Assembly (NCBI RefSeq): GCF_001591345.1
Contig: NZ_BCUS01000062.1
Coordinates: 1-36,438, forward strand
DNA: 36,438 nucleotides
Reading direction: 5' to 3'
Origin: Variovorax boronicumulans NBRC 103145
GTDB lineage: Bacteria > Pseudomonadota > Gammaproteobacteria > Burkholderiales > Burkholderiaceae_C
Part shown: positions 23,792-31,415 of the stretch, piece after piece
Numbering within the stretch: position 1 is the stretch's first letter
Layout of the letters: each line of letters opens with the position of its first letter
Program-made: the position numbers and the translations under genes
The notes under the pieces: model-generated
What the model saw: the letters and a program-made list of their open reading frames with translations, nothing else
What the model was told of the DNA's origin: nothing
Databases searched by the model: none

Positions 23792-24465
23792 GCGGACACC
23801 GCCTGCGGCTCCGGCACTTCCTCGAACACGCCGACCTGCGTGAAGGTGGTGCCCATGAGGCAGTGGCGGATCTCGATGCGGATGTTGAAGCGCTCGGGCG
23901 TCTCGTTGTGGTGCCACAGGAAGGTCTTGCCCGGCGTGAACAGGCCCGGCAGCGGGATGCGCCAGCCGAACACCTCCCAGAAATAGCCGTCGCTCTGGAA
24001 ATGCAGGCTGCCGTTGGCTTCCACGCTCAGCACCAGCTTCATGCCCAGCCCCATGCCCACGTACTCCAGCACCTCGCCGCGTTCGCTCTCGCGCATGAAG
24101 CTGGTGAACTGGATCGGCTTGCGGCCGTGCAAGCGGTAGATGCGCTGCTTGTAGATGGCCGGGTCGTCGGGCCGGGCGTAGACCTGGATCTCGACCGGGA
24201 AGTGGCTGTCGCTGTAGGGGATCAGCGCACCCTGGATCATCGGCTGCGTGAGGTGCCCCAGCAGCTTGCCGAAGCGCGAGCAGCGCAGCTCGCTGAGTGC
24301 GCCCAGGTAGTGCAGCGCCTTGCCCGGCAGGGGGTTCTTGTCGAAGCGCCGGCGGATGTCGGGGTGCAGCCCCATCCAGGCGCCGCCCAGGATCTTCTTG
24401 AAGAGCTCGCCTTCGGAAGGAGGGGCTGGGGACGGCGTGACGCGCGCGACGGAAGAATCGACCAT
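23788..24465 (-). CDS. DUF4166 domain-containing protein
   Basis: A 225-residue soluble-looking protein matching DUF4166: a start region FKKILGGAWMGLHPDIRRRF, a central SRFGKLLGHL segment, a MRESERGEVLEYVGMGLGMKL stretch and GYFWEVFGWRIPLPGLFTPGKTFL near the C-terminus. No signal peptide or membrane helix is evident. Its function is not established. The start was set at ATG 24465 (MVDSSVAR) rather than the longer frame from 24585, which would run into the queA promoter and adds a basic stretch with no family match. It is divergent from queA and coupled by ATGA to the epimerase, so the two probably act together. Confidence 0.85.
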   Translation of the reverse strand: MVDSSVARVTPSPAPPSEGELFKKILGGAWMGLHPDIRRRFDKNPLPGKALHYLGALSELRCSRFGKLLGHLTQPMIQGALIPYSDSHFPVEIQVYARPDDPAIYKQRIYRLHGRKPIQFTSFMRESERGEVLEYVGMGLGMKLVLSVEANGSLHFQSDGYFWEVFGWRIPLPGLFTPGKTFLWHHNETPERFNIRIEIRHCLMGTTFTQVGVFEEVPEPQAVSA

Positions 24466-24590
24466 GCGTCGATTCTGCCTCGGCAACCCCCGGCGGCGCC
24501 CGTGATTCCGGGCCATGGGACAATCGCCGCTCTCCGCCTTTTTCTCTTCCCATGCCTCCTTGGCACGGGCCCGTCCGGCCCTCAAGCACC

Positions 24591-25634
24591 ATGCGCGCCT
24601 TCACGCTTTCCGATTTCGATTTCCATCTGCCGCCCGAGCTGGTGGCACAACACCCGGCCACCGAACGCACCGCCTCCCGTCTGCTCGACGGCACAGGCCC
24701 CGCCCCGGCCGACCGCATCTTCAAGGAACTGCCCTCGCTGCTGCGCGCGAGCGACCTGCTGGTCTTCAACGACACGCGCGTGGTCAAGGCGCGCCTGTTC
24801 GGCGAGAAGCCGACCGGCGGCAAGCTCGAGCTGCTGGTCGAGCGCGTGCTGCAGGGCCACGAGGTCGTGGCGCACATGAAGGTCAGCAAGAAGCCGCCCG
24901 TGGGCACCACGCTCGAGATGGTGGGCGGCTTTCGCGCCACGCTGCTGGGCCGCTGGCCCGAGGAAGACGGCGCGCTGTTCCGCTTCGGCTTCGAGAGCGA
25001 CGCCGGCGAAGACCCGTACGCGCTGATGCAGCGCTGCGGCCACGTGCCACTGCCGCCCTACATCACGCACACCGATTCGGCCGACGACGAGAGCCGCTAC
25101 CAGACCGTGTTCGCGCGCGTGCCCGGCGCCGTGGCCGCGCCCACGGCCGCATTGCACTTCGACGAAGGCCTGCTGGCCGAACTCGAAGCGCGCGGCGTGC
25201 AGCGCGCCAACGTCACGCTGCACGTGGGCGCCGGCACCTTCCAGCCGGTGAAGACCGAGAACATCGCCGAACACACGATGCACGCCGAGCGCTACGAAGT
25301 GCCCGAGGCCACGCAGCGCGCCATTGCCGAATGCAAGGCACGCGGCGGGCGCGTGGTTGCCGTGGGCACGACCACCGTGCGCACGCTCGAGTCGTGGGCA
25401 AAAAGCGGCGAGGCCACGGGCGACACGCGCATCTTCATCACGCCGGGCTTCGCCTTCGCGCATGTCGACGTGCTGGTGACCAACTTCCATTTGCCCAAGA
25501 GCACGCTGATGATGCTGGTCTCGGCCTTCGCGGGCTACGAGCGCGTGATGGCGCTGTATGCCCACGCCATCGCCAACGGCTACCGCTTCTTCAGCTACGG
25601 CGATGCCATGCTGCTCGCACGCACCCAGGACTGA
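24591..25634 (+). CDS. queA: tRNA preQ1(34) S-adenosylmethionine ribosyltransferase-isomerase
   Basis: A 347-residue enzyme of queuosine synthesis. It transfers the ribosyl part of S-adenosylmethionine to preQ1 in position 34 of tRNAs with GUN anticodons, giving epoxyqueuosine. Family marks are FDFHLPPELVAQHP at the N-terminus, DLLVFNDTRVVKARLFG, GHVPLPPYI, ALHFDEGLL, LHVGAGTFQPVKTENI and TNFHLPKSTLMMLVSAFAGYE. The ATG at 24591 was chosen because MRAFTLSDFDFHLPP is the usual N-terminus; the frame extends to ATG 24552 without family support. It is followed eight bases after its stop by tgt, which acts just before it in the pathway, so the two form an operon. Confidence 0.97.
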   Translation: MRAFTLSDFDFHLPPELVAQHPATERTASRLLDGTGPAPADRIFKELPSLLRASDLLVFNDTRVVKARLFGEKPTGGKLELLVERVLQGHEVVAHMKVSKKPPVGTTLEMVGGFRATLLGRWPEEDGALFRFGFESDAGEDPYALMQRCGHVPLPPYITHTDSADDESRYQTVFARVPGAVAAPTAALHFDEGLLAELEARGVQRANVTLHVGAGTFQPVKTENIAEHTMHAERYEVPEATQRAIAECKARGGRVVAVGTTTVRTLESWAKSGEATGDTRIFITPGFAFAHVDVLVTNFHLPKSTLMMLVSAFAGYERVMALYAHAIANGYRFFSYGDAMLLARTQD

Positions 25635-25642
25635 ACGACATC

Positions 25643-26815
25643 ATGCTGAACTTCGAACTCCTCAAGACCGACCCCGACAGCCACGCGCGCCGCGCCACGC
25701 TCACGCTCAACCACGGCAAGGTCCAGACGCCGATCTTCATGCCGGTGGGCACCTACGGCACCGTCAAGGGCGTGATGCCGCGCAGCCTCGAAGAGATGGG
25801 CGCGCAGATCATCCTGGGCAACACCTTCCACCTGTGGATGCGCCCGGGGCTGGACGTGATGGCGAGCTTCGGCGGGCTGCACCAGTTCGAGAAATGGGAC
25901 AAGCCCATCCTCACCGACTCGGGCGGCTTCCAGGTGTGGTCGCTGGGCGCGATGCGCAAGATCAGCGAAGAGGGCGTGAAGTTCGCGTCGCCCGTCAACG
26001 GCGACAAACTGTTCCTCACGCCCGAGGTCTCGATGCAGATCCAGACCATCCTGAACAGCGACATCGTGATGCAGTTCGACGAGTGCACGCCCTACGACAC
26101 CAAAGGGCACATCACGACCGAGGCCGAGGCGCGCGTCTCGATGGAGCTGAGCCTGCGCTGGGCCAAGCGCTGCCAGGCGGAGTTCACGCGCCTTTCGAAC
26201 CCGAACGCGCTGTTCGGCATCGTGCAGGGCGGCATGTTCGAGAACCTGCGCGAAGAGTCGCTGGCGGCGCTGGTCGACATGGACTTCCCCGGCTACGCCA
26301 TCGGCGGCGTGAGCGTGGGCGAGCCCAAGGAAGAGATGCTGCACATCATGGGCCACACGCCGCACCGGCTGCCCGCGAACAAGCCGCGCTACCTGATGGG
26401 CGTGGGCACGCCCGAGGACCTGGTGCAGGGCGTGGCCGACGGCGTCGACATGTTCGACTGCGTGATGCCCACGCGCAATGCGCGCAACGGCACGATGTTC
26501 ACGCGCTTCGGCGACCTGAAGATGCGCAACGCGCGCCACAAGAGCGACCCGCAGCCGGTCGACCCGAGCTGCACCTGCCACGCCTGCGCGGGCACCTCGG
26601 GCGTGAGCTGGAACGACGGCGGGCGCGAAGGCTTCAGCCGCGCCTACCTGCACCACCTGGACCGCTGCGGCGAAATGCTCGGCCCGATGCTGTGCACCAT
26701 CCACAACCTGCACTACTACCTGAACCTGATGACGGAGATCCGCGCGGCGCTCGACGCGGGCACCTTCACGGCGTTCCGCGCGCAGTTCAAGGCCGACCGC
26801 GCACGCGGCGTCTAG
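25643..26815 (+). CDS. tgt: Queuine/preQ1 tRNA-guanine transglycosylase
   Basis: A 390-residue Tgt that exchanges guanine 34 for preQ1 in tRNA. Seen are TPIFMPVGTYGTVKG, ILGNTFHLWMRPG, DSGGFQVWSL with the catalytic-site Asp, VMQFDECTPY, the substrate loop GIVQGGMFENLR, and AIGGVSVGEPKEEM. Zinc is bound by Cys310, Cys312, Cys315 and His354. Compared with the E. coli protein (Cys307 to His333) the stretch between the third cysteine and the histidine is 13 residues longer, because AGTSGVSWNDGGREGF replaces about three residues before SRAYLHHLDRC. The rest is normal. The 3' end overlaps the convergent small gene by four bases. Confidence 0.97.
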   Translation: MLNFELLKTDPDSHARRATLTLNHGKVQTPIFMPVGTYGTVKGVMPRSLEEMGAQIILGNTFHLWMRPGLDVMASFGGLHQFEKWDKPILTDSGGFQVWSLGAMRKISEEGVKFASPVNGDKLFLTPEVSMQIQTILNSDIVMQFDECTPYDTKGHITTEAEARVSMELSLRWAKRCQAEFTRLSNPNALFGIVQGGMFENLREESLAALVDMDFPGYAIGGVSVGEPKEEMLHIMGHTPHRLPANKPRYLMGVGTPEDLVQGVADGVDMFDCVMPTRNARNGTMFTRFGDLKMRNARHKSDPQPVDPSCTCHACAGTSGVSWNDGGREGFSRAYLHHLDRCGEMLGPMLCTIHNLHYYLNLMTEIRAALDAGTFTAFRAQFKADRARGV

Positions 26816-27192
26816 GACTTTGCGGCGCCCGGCGGCCTGATGGCCAGCGGCGTCGCGTAGGGTTCGATGCGCAGCAGCTCGTTCCTGAAGACCACGATCT
26901 GCCTGAGCGGCGCCTGCACCAGGGCTCCGCTCGCGTCCTTGTGCGAGGCGTACTGCCAGAGCGTGAGCTGGCCCTTCTCGGCCAGCATGGCGGCCAGCCG
27001 CTGCACGGGCGGTGCCGTGCCGGCGCCCAGCTGGGCCGCCTCGATGCCCACCACGATGTCGTCGCGCGGCGAGACCACCTTGAAGAGCAGCACGGGCGCT
27101 GGTGCCTGCGCCTGTGCGCGGACGTGCCGCGCCGCGAAGGCGGCCGGAAGAAGCGCAAGACAGAGGACGAAGCGGCGGTTGAAGGAGCTCAT
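26812..27192 (-). CDS. Small exported protein of unknown function
   Basis: A 126-residue protein with a signal peptide: MSSFNRRF, a hydrophobic core (LCLALLPAAFAA) and a likely cleavage after HVRAQA. The mature part of about 98 residues has a core VLLFKVVSPRDDIVVGI and a second half with LTLWQYASHKDASGALVQAPLRQIVVF. I do not recognise a characterised family. The sequence around NELLRIEPYATPLAI suggests a small beta-rich periplasmic fold, but that is a guess. It converges with tgt (four-base overlap) and is divergent from the SDR gene, so it is likely a single-gene unit. The start at 27192 is the only ATG giving a good signal peptide; GGAG does not precede it closely. Confidence 0.7.
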   Translation of the reverse strand: MSSFNRRFVLCLALLPAAFAARHVRAQAQAPAPVLLFKVVSPRDDIVVGIEAAQLGAGTAPPVQRLAAMLAEKGQLTLWQYASHKDASGALVQAPLRQIVVFRNELLRIEPYATPLAIRPPGAAKS

Positions 27193-27327
27193 GGGCCGAA
27201 GCGTATGCCTGCCACGGCGCCCTGCCCACAAGCCGGAAGCCATACGCCGGGTGGAGGCCCGGCCGGCACCAGAGACGCCGTCATCCGGTACGCTTGCCCT
27301 GTCTTCACTGCGGTTGTCCTCCCCCTC

Positions 27328-28110
27328 ATGACCAACGCCTCCCCACCCACGGCCTATACCGCCCGCTACCCCTCGCTGGCCGGCCGCACCGTGTTCATCT
27401 CGGGCGGCGCCAGCGGCATCGGCGAATCGCTGGTGCGGGCTTTTCATGCCCAAGGCGCGAAGGTCGGCTTCTGCGACCTCGACACCGCGGCCGGCGATGC
27501 GCTCGCCGCGCAGCTGCAGGGCGCGCACCCCGCGCTGTTCGTGCCCTGCGACGTGACCGACACGGCCGCGCTCGCCGCCGCCATCGACGCGGTGCGCCAG
27601 CGCTTCGGGCCGGTGTCGGTGCTGCTGAACAACGCGGCCAACGACCGCCGCCACGAGATGGCCGACGTGACCAGCGAGGACTTCGACCGCCTCGTGGCCG
27701 TGAACATCAAGCACCAGTTCTTTGCCGCGCAGGCCGTGGCCGAGGACATGCGCGCGTTGGGCGGCGGCTCGATCGTCAACTTCGGCTCGATCAGCTGGCT
27801 CATGAAGGGCCGCGGCTACCCGGTCTACCAGGCCTGCAAGGCGGGCGTGATCGGCCTCACGCGCTCGCTGGCGCGCGACCTGGGCAAGCAGAACATCCGG
27901 GTCAACACGATCATGCCGGGCTGGGTGATGACCGAGCGGCAGATCAAGCTGTGGGTGAAGCCCGAATCCGCCGCGGAGATCGATGCGGCGCAATGCCTGC
28001 CGGGCCGCGTGATGGCGGAAGACATCGCCGCGATGGCACTGTTCCTCGCGGCCGACGATTCGCGCATGTGCACCGCGCAGGACTACGTGGTGGACGCAGG
28101 CTGGACCTGA
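27328..28110 (+). CDS. Short-chain dehydrogenase/reductase
   Basis: A 260-residue classical SDR oxidoreductase. The cofactor loop is GGASGIGES (TGxxxGxG-type) near residue 26, followed by CDLD, where the acidic end of strand 2 favours NAD(H). Then come CDVTD, NNAAND (NNAG-type), the catalytic Ser in GSIS, and YQACK (YxxxK) with the catalytic Tyr and Lys, then RVNTIMPGWVMTERQ. The C-terminus LAADDSRMCTAQDYVVDAGW is normal. Relatives of this type oxidise sugars such as arabinose or galactose, or other secondary alcohols, but substrate cannot be read here. The ATG at 27328 has no strong Shine-Dalgarno. A perfect terminator lies about 20 bases after the stop. The gene appears monocistronic. Confidence 0.93.
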   Translation: MTNASPPTAYTARYPSLAGRTVFISGGASGIGESLVRAFHAQGAKVGFCDLDTAAGDALAAQLQGAHPALFVPCDVTDTAALAAAIDAVRQRFGPVSVLLNNAANDRRHEMADVTSEDFDRLVAVNIKHQFFAAQAVAEDMRALGGGSIVNFGSISWLMKGRGYPVYQACKAGVIGLTRSLARDLGKQNIRVNTIMPGWVMTERQIKLWVKPESAAEIDAAQCLPGRVMAEDIAAMALFLAADDSRMCTAQDYVVDAGWT

Positions 28111-28131
28111 AGCGCTTCAACGGTCGCCCCA

Positions 28132-28163
28132 AGCAAAAAGCCCGGCATGCCGGGCTTTTTGCT
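28132..28163. terminator. Perfect 32-bp palindromic bidirectional terminator
   Basis: AGCAAAAAGCCCGGCA is followed directly by its exact reverse complement. The GCCCGGC stem is flanked by A5 on one side and T5 on the other, so it works as a Rho-independent terminator from both directions. It ends the SDR gene (+) and the DUF3597 gene (-), which converge on it. Confidence 0.92.
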
Positions 28164-28181
28164 GCGTGGGTGGCGGGACGA

Positions 28182-28559
28182 TCAGTCGCGCAGTTCGGCC
28201 GGCAGCGTGCCGCCATTGGCGGCGATGCGAGTCATCACCTGCTTGTGCAGGCCGATGTTCCATTCGGCCGAACCCGGTTCGCCGTTGCTGTAGAGGATTT
28301 CGCTGGCCAGTTCCTTGCGCGCGGCGAGGCTGCTGTCCAGGCCCAGCAACTTGAGCAGATCGACGATCGAGGTGCGCCAGTTCAGGCCGGCGGCACCCGG
28401 CATCGCGTCCAGGACGGCGGGCACGTCGCCCAGCGGGATCGCAGGCGGCGGTGCGGCAGCGGCCGGTGCGCCGGGTGCAGCCGCCGGCGGTGCGGCGACG
28501 ACTTCAGCGGCGTTGGCCGACGGGAAAATCTTGGAAAAAATCTTGCCGAAAATGCTCAT
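28182..28559 (-). CDS. DUF3597 domain-containing protein
   Basis: A 125-residue protein of the DUF3597 family. It starts MSIFGKIFSKIFPSANA, has a low-complexity Ala/Pro linker at about residues 20-42, and then the conserved domain: a VPAVLDAM segment, NWRTSIVDLLKLLGLDSSLA, RKELASEILY, GSAEWNIGLHKQVM and a final LPAELRD. Its biochemical role is unknown; a solved family structure shows a small helical bundle. The N-terminal amphipathic FGKIFSKIF helix could touch a membrane. The ATG at 28559 has GGAG seven bases upstream. It is about 90 bases after the zinc-ribbon gene on the same strand and ends next to the palindromic terminator. Confidence 0.88.
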   Translation of the reverse strand: MSIFGKIFSKIFPSANAAEVVAAPPAAAPGAPAAAAPPPAIPLGDVPAVLDAMPGAAGLNWRTSIVDLLKLLGLDSSLAARKELASEILYSNGEPGSAEWNIGLHKQVMTRIAANGGTLPAELRD

Positions 28560-28650
28560 GGGTGTGCTCCGTCAATGTGAATGGGAAAACCCGCGGCACG
28601 GCGTTGCGTGACGCAGCCCGGGGTTGTAGCACGACCGTGCGGCGCTTTCG

Positions 28651-29760
28651 CTACGTGGCCGGCTGAACCGGTGCGCCCGGCGTGACCGATTGCGCAGTGC
28701 CGGTCACAGGTGTATGCGGTGCCTGCACAGTGGCCGAGGTTCCGCAGGCGTGGCAGAACTTGGAGAACGCGCTCTTGCGCGTGCTGCAGTGGCCGCAGTG
28801 GTCGAACAGGCCGATGCCGCAGTGCGGGCAGAAGTCGATCTCGTTGTTCTTCAGGTCGACCGGCCGCTCGCAGCCGGGGCACACGCTCTTGGCCAGGCGG
28901 GCCAGCGCGGTGTCGTAGCTGAGCTCTTCGCGGCGCACCTGGTCGGGCTGCTGCTCGGCGAGCTTCTGTCGCGCCAGGTAGCGGTTGAGCGCCACGATGG
29001 CGTAGCGCCCCACCAGCACGGTGAGCACGATGCCCACCACGTAGCGCACGTAGCCGCCGTAGCTCGGCAGGTAGGGCACCAGCTCGACGAAGAAGGCAAA
29101 CAGCGCAAAGAAGATGAAGCCCCACACGAAGGGCCAGTAGGTGCTCTTGCGCTTCTTCACGAACAGCCAGCCGGCCACCAGCAGCAGCGGCAGGGTCAGC
29201 GCGAGCCGGTAGCCGAACACGCGCAGTTCGACGCGGCGGTACTCGGCGTCCAGGCGCTGCTGTGCGTCGTGCTCCAGCACGCCCAATGCCGCGCGCGCAC
29301 GCTGCTCGGCCTGGCGCGCATCGAGCGCGATCTGGCGCTGCGCGTCGGCCTTGCGCTGCGCCGCGTCTTCCTTCTGCTTGAAGGCGTCGAGCGCCTTGGT
29401 GCGCGCGATGAGCTCGGTGTCCTGGTCGGGCTGCGCGGTGGCGCGGCGCGTGGCGATCCAGTTGCCGAAGGTCTCGCGCGCGTTGGCGCTGGCCTGCTGC
29501 GCCGTGTTGAGCTGCAGCTGTGCCTGGTCGAGGTCGCGCGCGGCCTGCAGCTCGGCGGCCTCCGAGGCCTTGATGGTGGCGCGCAGCGGCTCGGCCGCGG
29601 GCTTGTCGATGAAGTCGTCGAGCACGCGCACGCGCTCGACCTGCGGCAGGTCGCCCACGATCGTGCTGCCCAGCCCGATCAGGAAGCTCGCGAACACGAA
29701 CGCCACCAGCCACAGGCCGCGGCGGAACCACTTCTCGGACAGGCGCAGGGATTTGCTCAT
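28651..29760 (-). CDS. Membrane protein with coiled coil and C-terminal zinc ribbons
   Basis: A 369-residue protein of layered build. A membrane helix lies at about residues 15-35 (LWLVAFVFASFLIGLGS). A long Ala/Gln/Arg-rich region at about 60-175 is probably coiled coil. Three further hydrophobic helices lie at about 185-260 (LALTLPLLLVAGWLFV, FVWGFIFFALFAFFVELV, VVGIVLTVLVGRYAIVAL). The C-terminus has four CxxC pairs: Cys294/297, 311/314, 322/325 and 336/339, enough for two zinc ribbons. The tail after them is disordered. I do not know a characterised homologue; annotation as a zinc-ribbon or 'serine endopeptidase' protein would be generic. The coil is likely periplasmic and the zinc part cytoplasmic. 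The start at 29760 has AAGGA upstream. Confidence 0.82.
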   Translation of the reverse strand: MSKSLRLSEKWFRRGLWLVAFVFASFLIGLGSTIVGDLPQVERVRVLDDFIDKPAAEPLRATIKASEAAELQAARDLDQAQLQLNTAQQASANARETFGNWIATRRATAQPDQDTELIARTKALDAFKQKEDAAQRKADAQRQIALDARQAEQRARAALGVLEHDAQQRLDAEYRRVELRVFGYRLALTLPLLLVAGWLFVKKRKSTYWPFVWGFIFFALFAFFVELVPYLPSYGGYVRYVVGIVLTVLVGRYAIVALNRYLARQKLAEQQPDQVRREELSYDTALARLAKSVCPGCERPVDLKNNEIDFCPHCGIGLFDHCGHCSTRKSAFSKFCHACGTSATVQAPHTPVTGTAQSVTPGAPVQPAT

Positions 29761-29798
29761 GGTCTTTCCTTCTTTCTTTTCTTCGTTGCGTCGCTTCG

Positions 29799-29965
29799 CT
29801 CAGAAGGTGTGAATGAATCCGGCGTGGCCGAGCAGCCCGCCCAGGCACGTCCCCTCAAGGCGCAAAGCGCAGCCATAGCTCGGGCTATGGCGAGCATTTG
29901 CAACGCCGAGGGGGCGTGTCTGGGCGGGATGAGCGGACATGGCGGGTTCGTTCACACCTTCTCAG
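29799..29965. repeat. 167-bp imperfect inverted-repeat (REP/MITE-like) element
   Basis: The two arms, 29799-29879 and 29884-29965, are imperfect reverse complements along their full length, roughly three quarters identical by eye. They meet at GCCATAGC-TCGG-GCTATGGC, and the outer ends are CTCAGAAGGTGTGAA and its near inverse. It fills the gap between the zinc-ribbon gene and the DUF2145 gene, and its right end includes the last codons of the latter. It could form one long hairpin in RNA or DNA. No transposase or short direct repeats were identified beside it. Confidence 0.85.
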
Positions 29966-30762
29966 AGCTTGAGTGTGACCGGCGCCGCGCCTAAGCCCGC
30001 ACGCGGCAGCCAGGCGAACACCGAGTCGACGGTCACGGTCTCGATGCGGTCCGAAAACCGCTTCTCGTTCGGATGATCGTCGAAAGCGATGTTGGCCGAG
30101 CCCACGCGCCCACCCAGGCGGGTCAGCGGGCCGAGGTTCAGCGTGGTGGGCTCGTAGCCCTTGAACTGCAGCCAGGCCTGCGCCTGCGCGCGGGTGCCGA
30201 TGGTGGCGGGCTCCATCGCGGCGGCCAGGGTCTCGATGGCCCACTGGTTCGACTGCTGGTACTTCTGGCCCCAGGCGTAACTCACGATGCTGTAGGGCGC
30301 CACGTTCAGGCGCACGAGGCGCGCATCGGGCTCGCGCAGCGCGGCCATCAGCTGCGCCTGCACCGCCGGCGTGGGCACGGACCAGGCGGCCTCGTAGCGC
30401 CACAGGTCGTCGAGGAAGAACTCGCCCAGCCCCTGCCGGTAGACCGCGGCCACCGCGGTGCCGCAGTGGTTGAGCTTGTGCACCACACGCCACGGGCCTT
30501 CGTCGGTCTTGTAGGCGATGCCCAGGTGCGAGTAGCGCAAGCCGTACTTGCTCAGGTCCTGCCCGGCGCGCGCCAGGATGACCACGCGCGCGCCACTCGC
30601 ATCGAGCTGCTGCGAGGTGCGCTCGGCCAGCTGCATGCCCTTGACGATCAGCGCCGGCGTCGGCCTGACCTGTTCGCACGAGCGGCCGGCGTTCGCCTGC
30701 AGCGGCAGCACCGCAGCGATGGCGAACGCCAGCAGCAGCGCGGGGCGCAAGGCGGGTTTCAC
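29962..30762 (-). CDS. DUF2145 exported protein
   Basis: A 266-residue protein with a signal peptide (MKPALRPALLLAFAIAAVLPLQ, cleavage near ANA before GRSCEQ). The mature part fits DUF2145: a start with AERTSQQLDASGARVVILARAGQDLSKYG, RYSHLGIAY, WRVVHKLNHCGT, and later SYAWGQKYQQSNQW and a FDDHPNEKR segment. The His in SHLG, the Cys in NHCGT and a Gln/Asn-containing motif recall NlpC/P60-like papain folds, but that is a structural guess. The start is GTG 30762, which overlaps the upstream gene stop (GTGA), rather than any internal ATG. Its last codons lie in the palindromic element. It is probably made together with the small exported protein upstream. Confidence 0.85.
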   Translation of the reverse strand: MKPALRPALLLAFAIAAVLPLQANAGRSCEQVRPTPALIVKGMQLAERTSQQLDASGARVVILARAGQDLSKYGLRYSHLGIAYKTDEGPWRVVHKLNHCGTAVAAVYRQGLGEFFLDDLWRYEAAWSVPTPAVQAQLMAALREPDARLVRLNVAPYSIVSYAWGQKYQQSNQWAIETLAAAMEPATIGTRAQAQAWLQFKGYEPTTLNLGPLTRLGGRVGSANIAFDDHPNEKRFSDRIETVTVDSVFAWLPRAGLGAAPVTLKL

Positions 30763-31286
30763 GACAGTCTTTCGTTGTGAAGCAGTGCGCGGCCGACCGC
30801 GTTGGGCACGAAGGCCAGCACCTCGCCAGCAGCCGAGAGCACGACGCCCGTGCCGATCACGCTGACGACCACGGCCGTGCCGGCGGCCGCCGACACGCCA
30901 CGGGTGGCGCGCCCCATCACCTTGACGCTGGCGCGGGCGCCGTCCGAGGCGCGTTCGAGCAGGTAGACGGTGCCGTCGACCGAGGCCTCGACCGCGATCA
31001 CGGTGAGCACCGAGCCGCCCACCGACAGCGCCGCGGGCACGGCGACCACCGCAGTGGCCGAGGCACCGACGACCGACGCAGCACCGACCACCGAGGCCAC
31101 GGGCAGCAGCGACAGCGCGGCCGAGGCCTCGCTCTGGGCCCGTGCGGGCAGCGGCGTCGCGACACCCGCGAACGCGGCGCAGGCGGCAAAGGCCAGGGCG
31201 GCCATCGAGCGCGCCAGGGCGGTCCTGCGCGAAGCCGGCAGGCCGCGCTGGGTGATCGAAACGGTGGAGGATGGGAGGGGTTGCAT
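30759..31286 (-). CDS. Small Ala/Val-rich exported protein upstream of DUF2145
   Basis: A 175-residue protein with a long basic N-region (MQPLPSSTVSITQRGLPASRR), a hydrophobic core and a likely cleavage after PARAQ near residue 51; translation might instead start at Met28 (MAALAFAACAAF). The mature part is almost entirely Ala/Val/Gly/Ser with two glycine-rich hydrophobic stretches (ASVVGAASVVGASATAVV and GTAVVVSVIGTGVVLSAAG) around a TVYLLERASDGARASVKV core. The core could be a small beta-domain held between membrane-active segments. I do not recognise the family. The stop overlaps the DUF2145 start by GTGA, so the pair is one unit. The region before it holds two hairpins, and the gene is 129 bases after the LplT-PlsC stop. 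Confidence 0.7.
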   Translation of the reverse strand: MQPLPSSTVSITQRGLPASRRTALARSMAALAFAACAAFAGVATPLPARAQSEASAALSLLPVASVVGAASVVGASATAVVAVPAALSVGGSVLTVIAVEASVDGTVYLLERASDGARASVKVMGRATRGVSAAAGTAVVVSVIGTGVVLSAAGEVLAFVPNAVGRALLHNERLS

Positions 31287-31295
31287 GAAGGCCTC

Positions 31296-31340
31296 GCGGC
31301 GCAGTGAAGGTGAGCGAATGATGGTTCGCCTTCACGCCGC
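31296..31340. promoter_or_regulatory. Hairpin just upstream of the Ala/Val-rich exported protein
   Basis: GTGAAGG (31304-31310) pairs with CCTTCAC (31329-31335), and the outer GCGGC (31296-31300) with GCCGC (31336-31340). It lies ten bases before the start at 31286, so it would form in the 5' leader of that gene and could affect translation. No T-run follows, so a terminator is unlikely. Confidence 0.45.
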
Positions 31341-31373
31341 GGGGCTCGAATACTTCAACCAGTTGCGATCCTG

Positions 31374-31410
31374 GCGTCCCGCAGTATCCCGAAGAGATAC
31401 TTTGGGGCGC
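31374..31410. other. Hairpin after the LplT-PlsC stop
   Basis: AGTATC (31383-31388) and GATACT (31396-31401) are perfect inverses around a 7-base loop, framed by GCGTCCC (31374-31380) and GGGGCGC (31404-31410). It sits six bases past the stop of the LplT-PlsC gene read on the minus strand. It is a plausible transcript-end or mRNA-stabilising hairpin, though there is no T-tract. Confidence 0.4.
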
Positions 31411-31415
31411 ACGCC

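Noticed and set aside
24552..24590. ATG 24552 as queA start
   Set aside because: The additional 13 residues do not fit the family; MRAFTLSDFDFHLPP at 24591 is the usual N-terminus.
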